Source: Diprion similis
Lineage: Eukaryota > Arthropoda > Insecta > Hymenoptera > Diprionidae
DNA: 64,000 bases
NCBI RefSeq assembly: GCF_021155765.1
Contig: NC_060114.1
Span: 17,369,501 to 17,433,500, forward strand
Reading direction: 5' to 3'
The number at the start of each line of letters is the position of its first letter. Positions within the stretch are counted from its first letter, which is position 1. Position numbers and translations under genes: made by a program. Below, in pieces: positions 59,993 through 64,000 of this stretch. The notes under the pieces were generated by a model, which was not told the origin of the DNA, ran no database searches, and worked only from the letters and a program-made list of their open reading frames with translations.

Positions 59993-60539
59993 CTAAAGTT
60001 AGGCCTTTTATAATCAGTCTCTCTAAAGTTGAGTGAATTTCACGCGAGACCGTCGATTAGAGCATTTATAACTGGATTCAAGCGCTCCGAGTGATTGGAG
60101 TGCATACTCCGAATGCATCTCAAAATAAATTGTAAGATCTGCCAAAATCTGATCATCGTACAGCCCAGAGCTTAAGCTGTACGGCTATTGGACAGCGGAC
60201 GGCGTTTGTCTTTTGTCAAGTAAAACAGAATTGAGGCCTTAAGGTGTCAGCTGATTGGTAACACCCGGCGTTTCTGGGCGAAGCACGATAAATATTACTC
60301 GTTCAAGAAACATCAGGCTTGCTCCCCTGACTGTCGAGCCCACCTACAAAGATGGCTCCCATAAGGGGCTGTACTAGGTATTTGACGTGAAGTTACTTCT
60401 ATGCTTGCTATTTTTGCGGTTTCGCGAAGTAATTTCGTCAATGATTATCTGAACATACTCACGAGGATCAGACGTGATAATCGGATCGAACCGGGTGTAA
60501 ACTTTTAAGCTACAAGTAGAAGAAAAATACATAGTTATT

Positions 60540-60595
60540 CACACAGTACATACATACATACACACACACATACAGATACATACGCACACACACAA
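60540..60595. repeat. CA / TACA microsatellite cluster
   Basis: Interrupted CATA, CA and GATA repeats; a separate GT run lies at about 60812-60828. Confidence 0.8.
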
Positions 60596-62504
60596 TTCGA
60601 TTAAAAAAAAAAGAGAGAAAAACGAAAATTAAGTGTGACGGTGAAAGAGCGTGTGTGCCAGACAGATCGGTGAGAAAATATTGCAATTTCGTTTATATTG
60701 AATTTTTTTTTCACGCCTTTCATCCCCCTCCACCCTAAAGTCTATCCCATGTTTACCACCCGTGGATTTTTATTTTCGAGATTGATTTCAATCTCTCCAT
60801 TTTGTGTTTTACGTGTGTGTGTGTGTGTATGTGTGATGTCTAACGCGCTGTCGGCATTATTACGAGGCACGTTAAATACATGTGTATCTTTTCTTCAGAA
60901 TTATTGCTACCCTGAGTGTGTAATATTTCGATCAGTCACGGGTGGTCATAATAAAACTTTTACCCATAGCTACTGCTAAATTTGCCGCTGTTGTATACAA
61001 TCCATATTGATTTCATATTCGTTGTACATCTGTCATTATATTACAATACTAAAATTCAATTTTTCTCATCTATGCTATTTAGAAAGAAACAAAAACACAA
61101 CTCGTCTCGAAGAAATTGCGTGAAGTCAATTTAGTCCCGTTCCTCGTTTCTTTTTTCAACGTAAAAAATCGTGCATACTTACAGAGAGGTATAGAAAGAC
61201 AGTGAAAAGAGAATTGGACAGACACAATTCTCTCGCAAAAATCAACTCGCCCGTTTGTCGATTTTTTTCTTTTTACTAATTTATTCAAACATTTGAGATA
61301 ATCAACAGATAAGCATTCTTCTCCGATTCCATTTTCCGTTTTTTTTTATACCTTCTTCTTTTTGCAACGGTAAACTCATTTTGTCAATGTGTCATATTTT
61401 CATTTACCACTTGATCGAACACGTACTGTAAAAATTAAGTGAATCATACGAGTATTTTCAATTTCCAGGGACATACGTTGTCGTATGTCATTATCGTGCC
61501 ATTCCAAATACGCAACAGTTGCTCATTGACGTGATAAAAATATAAGAAACATAAAACGAACAAAAAATAATCGATTGAACAATCGATTGAATACATAAAT
61601 AAATAAAACAAAAAAAAAAAAAACACCGTTAACTCTAACTCAAAGTACGAATACTGAATTTTAATTTTTTTCGTCAAGTCAACAATTGTCGGTTCAAGCG
61701 CAGATGACCGAAGCGCCACAGAGTAATTCCTCAACACAGTCGTTTTTTTCTTGTTCTTGTTGAGGCTGATTCAAGATATATAAAATAGATGAAACATAGA
61801 CGCTAAGCGAGACAAAGGTAAAAAAGAAATAAAAATCAATAAAAAAACACAAGACAAAACGAAAATAAAAATTACATTCTCACAGAAACCAACAAGTAGA
61901 AACAAATTAAAATAAGATGATATAGGTTTAGAGTATTAATTAATAGTAGTACGATTCGCATCAGAAGAGATTTGAATCGACTTGACTGAATGTCTTTTAT
62001 ACGTGACCATTTAACATTTAGTATATTAAAAAAGAAACGATCCAATAAGTCAAAAGAAAGCTGAATTGTGATGTCATTTTTTTTAAACTAATTAATTTTA
62101 ATTTTAACCATTTTGTTGTTGATTTTATAATTATTTTAATATTTTCCATAACATTATTGCCATAACGATGATATGGTTAAAGAAAGAGAGAAACAAACGT
62201 ATAATAATGAATTTTGTATTTATAAAATGAATCGTCAATAATTTTAAATCAAAGAAAAGACCCACGCGAACTGAGAAAGAAAGACTAGAACACAAGAAAA
62301 GAAATGAAAATAAAAAACGAAACTCTGGGTAACTAAATTGAATAAAGAGATTAAAGTTTGAGGGGTAAAAAGCAATTTTTAAATCACCGGAATCAAATCT
62401 CTTAACAAAGAAAAAGCGAAGAAGTTGAACAAATAATTAAAAAAATTCTAATACGCATAATCTTGAATAAATATAAAATATTTGTATTAATTTCAACCGT
62501 CAAT

Positions 62505-64000
62505 ATGGCACGAAAAACTGATAATGTTCGAGGCATCAATGTCGCCGTTGTCGGACTCTCTGGGACTGAAAAAGACAAGGGACAATTAGGAGTGGGAAAA
62601 TCTTGTCTCTGCAATCGATTCATGCGATCACTTAGCGATGACTACAGTGTTGATCATATATCGGTATTGTCACAGGTAAAAAACAACGAAATTAGCATAT
62701 AATTTTTATTTTATTTTTTCGCAAGAGTTCGTCGCAGCATTTTCATCTCGTTGCATGTAACAGATTTACTTTAACTTTACGTATAGTTTCAATGAAACTT
62801 GTTCTCAATAGTTTGTTATGAATCAGGTCTTTGTACTCCGACGATATTCACGCCATGTAAGTTGAAATAATCCTGAGAAATTATCTGCGTCTTTTTTCTC
62901 TTTCCTTATTCCAGTCGGATTTCAGCGGTCGAGTTGTTAACAACGATCATTTTCTATACTGGGGCGAGGTTGTCAAGTCGTCCGAAGACGGCACAGATTT
63001 TCAGTTCCAAGTTATCGAGCACACGGAATTTATCGACGACGCCTCGTTCCAGCCGTTCAAAGGTGGCAAGATGGAACCTTACGCAAAACGATGCGCGGCT
63101 ACAAAGATATCTAGCGCCGAAAAGCTGATGTATATATGTAAGAATCAGCTCGGCATAGAGAAAGAATACGAGCAGAAAGTGTTGCCGGACGGAAAGCTCA
63201 ACATCGATGGATTTATATGCGTGTTCGACGTTAGCGTCGTCCCTCACAGGTCAATAGAAAAGCAGGTTGAAATCGTGGCGAATATCTTGAACAATTTGGT
63301 CAAGACGAAGAAGCCTGTAGTGTTGGTGACTACTAAAAATGACGACGCTAACGAGCAGTACGTCAAGGAAGCGGAGAAGCTGGTAACCAGGAAAGAGTAC
63401 AAAGGCGGAATTCTTATAGTCGAAACTTCGGCGCACGAGAATATAAACATTGAACTTTCTTTCATGATATTGGCACAACTTATCGACAAAACTAAAATGC
63501 GCAGTAAAGTTATTCCCTTCGCCGAAGCTGCTAGAGCCAGGAAAGAGCTCCTTGACGCATCTACAGAATCTCTGCAGAGACTGATACGAATTCACGTTAC
63601 CGATTACCGTGCCCTCTGGTCTCAGGCATCTAAGAAATTATCGCAGCACAAGGAATTCGTTGCTTTTGTACAATTGTTTGGCATCGACGCTACTCAAAGG
63701 CTGTTCAGGCGACATATTAAGAAATTAAAAGACGAACAAATGGCCAAGAAAATTCAAGGCTATTTGGATATGTTACCGGATGTACTTCACGAAATTTGCC
63801 CAGATATCGCAAATCTGATTAACGAGTAAGGTTCTATCAAGGGAATAGAATAGCTCGCTGTTTTCGCTATCGTTCTTATTCAGTATTCAACGCATTTTGT
63901 ATAACTATTTTCAGAGAGTGGTCAACCGTTCAACAATTCATAAAAGAGCATCCCGATTTTCATCAGTATTTCTACGAATGTCCCGAAGATATACCGTGGA
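62505..64000 (+). CDS. RhoGAPp190: p190 RhoGAP, N-terminal part (cut by window end)
   Basis: Three exons are visible: 62505-62675, 62915-63825 and 63915 to the edge, about 389 codons. The N-terminal GTPase-like domain starts [20 protein letters not shown] and has the P-loop [14 protein letters not shown]. The family-specific [15 protein letters not shown] and [15 protein letters not shown] follow, then [15 protein letters not shown] and the TTKND motif. The first FF repeat begins near [20 protein letters not shown]. In full-length p190 proteins, four FF repeats, pseudo-GTPase domains and a C-terminal RhoGAP domain follow; they lie beyond this window. p190RhoGAP turns off Rho downstream of integrins and Src-family kinases, and in flies stabilises axon branches. 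The ATG at 62505 matches the family start; an upstream in-frame TTG is not used. The call is firm, the end is missing. Confidence 0.93.

Larger units (their letters stand above)
58868..62504. promoter_or_regulatory. Intergenic head-to-head region, AHCYL and RhoGAPp190
   Basis: The two start codons are 3.6 kb apart and diverge, so both promoters lie here. The 58.9-60.4 kb part is less AT-rich and contains a CCAAT box (ATTGG near 59371), a CCAAT-bearing hairpin, a dispersed repeat and a hairpin element listed separately. From 60.5 kb onward it is dominated by CA/TACA repeats and A-rich DNA that probably includes the RhoGAPp190 5' leader. Confidence 0.4.

Overview
This is eukaryotic nuclear DNA from an insect. 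Genes have short GT-AG introns, the DNA is AT-rich, CpG is not depleted, and there are many microsatellites and homopolymer runs. The recognised genes are CHCHD2, Rif1, a vezatin-like gene, OMA1, an AHCYL (IRBIT) gene and RhoGAPp190. A hymenopteran (sawfly or wasp) fits the compact gene cluster, but this is inference: no species can be read from the sequence.

Layout. Positions 1-26,700 are gene-poor. They hold one THAP-type zinc-finger exon beside an inverted-repeat element (about 3.7-5.0 kb), a 1.17 kb near-perfect palindrome (6.0-7.2 kb), and the first coding exon of an unidentified single-pass membrane protein on the minus strand (12.1-12.3 kb) in a GC-rich block. The rest is simple repeats and a zone of degenerate CTGATCAGG-like words (21.4-22.1 kb). 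From 26.7 kb the window is gene-dense: CHCHD2 (+) with a decayed or diverged copy just downstream, Rif1 (+, 15 coding exons, about 2,539 aa), a small unrecognised minus-strand gene head-to-head with vezatin, vezatin-like (+, 8 exons), OMA1 (+, 7 exons), AHCYL (-, 9 coding exons found, tail-to-tail with OMA1), and the 5' part of RhoGAPp190 (+), cut by the window edge.

Function. Two genes are mitochondrial: CHCHD2 (twin CX9C protein) and OMA1 (stress-activated inner-membrane metalloprotease). Rif1 acts in replication timing and carries adjacent SILK and RVSF PP1-docking motifs. Vezatin-like protein belongs to adhesion and transport, AHCYL to IP3-receptor and ion-transport regulation, and p190RhoGAP to Rho signalling. 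They look like neighbours rather than a pathway.

Most worth a second look: the 1.17 kb palindrome with matching open frames in both arms, the THAP exon next to 110-bp inverted repeats, the CHCHD2-like remnant, a piggyBac-type non-autonomous element in the AHCYL intron, two promoter hairpins with opposed CCAAT boxes, and the small gene sharing a 131-bp promoter with vezatin.
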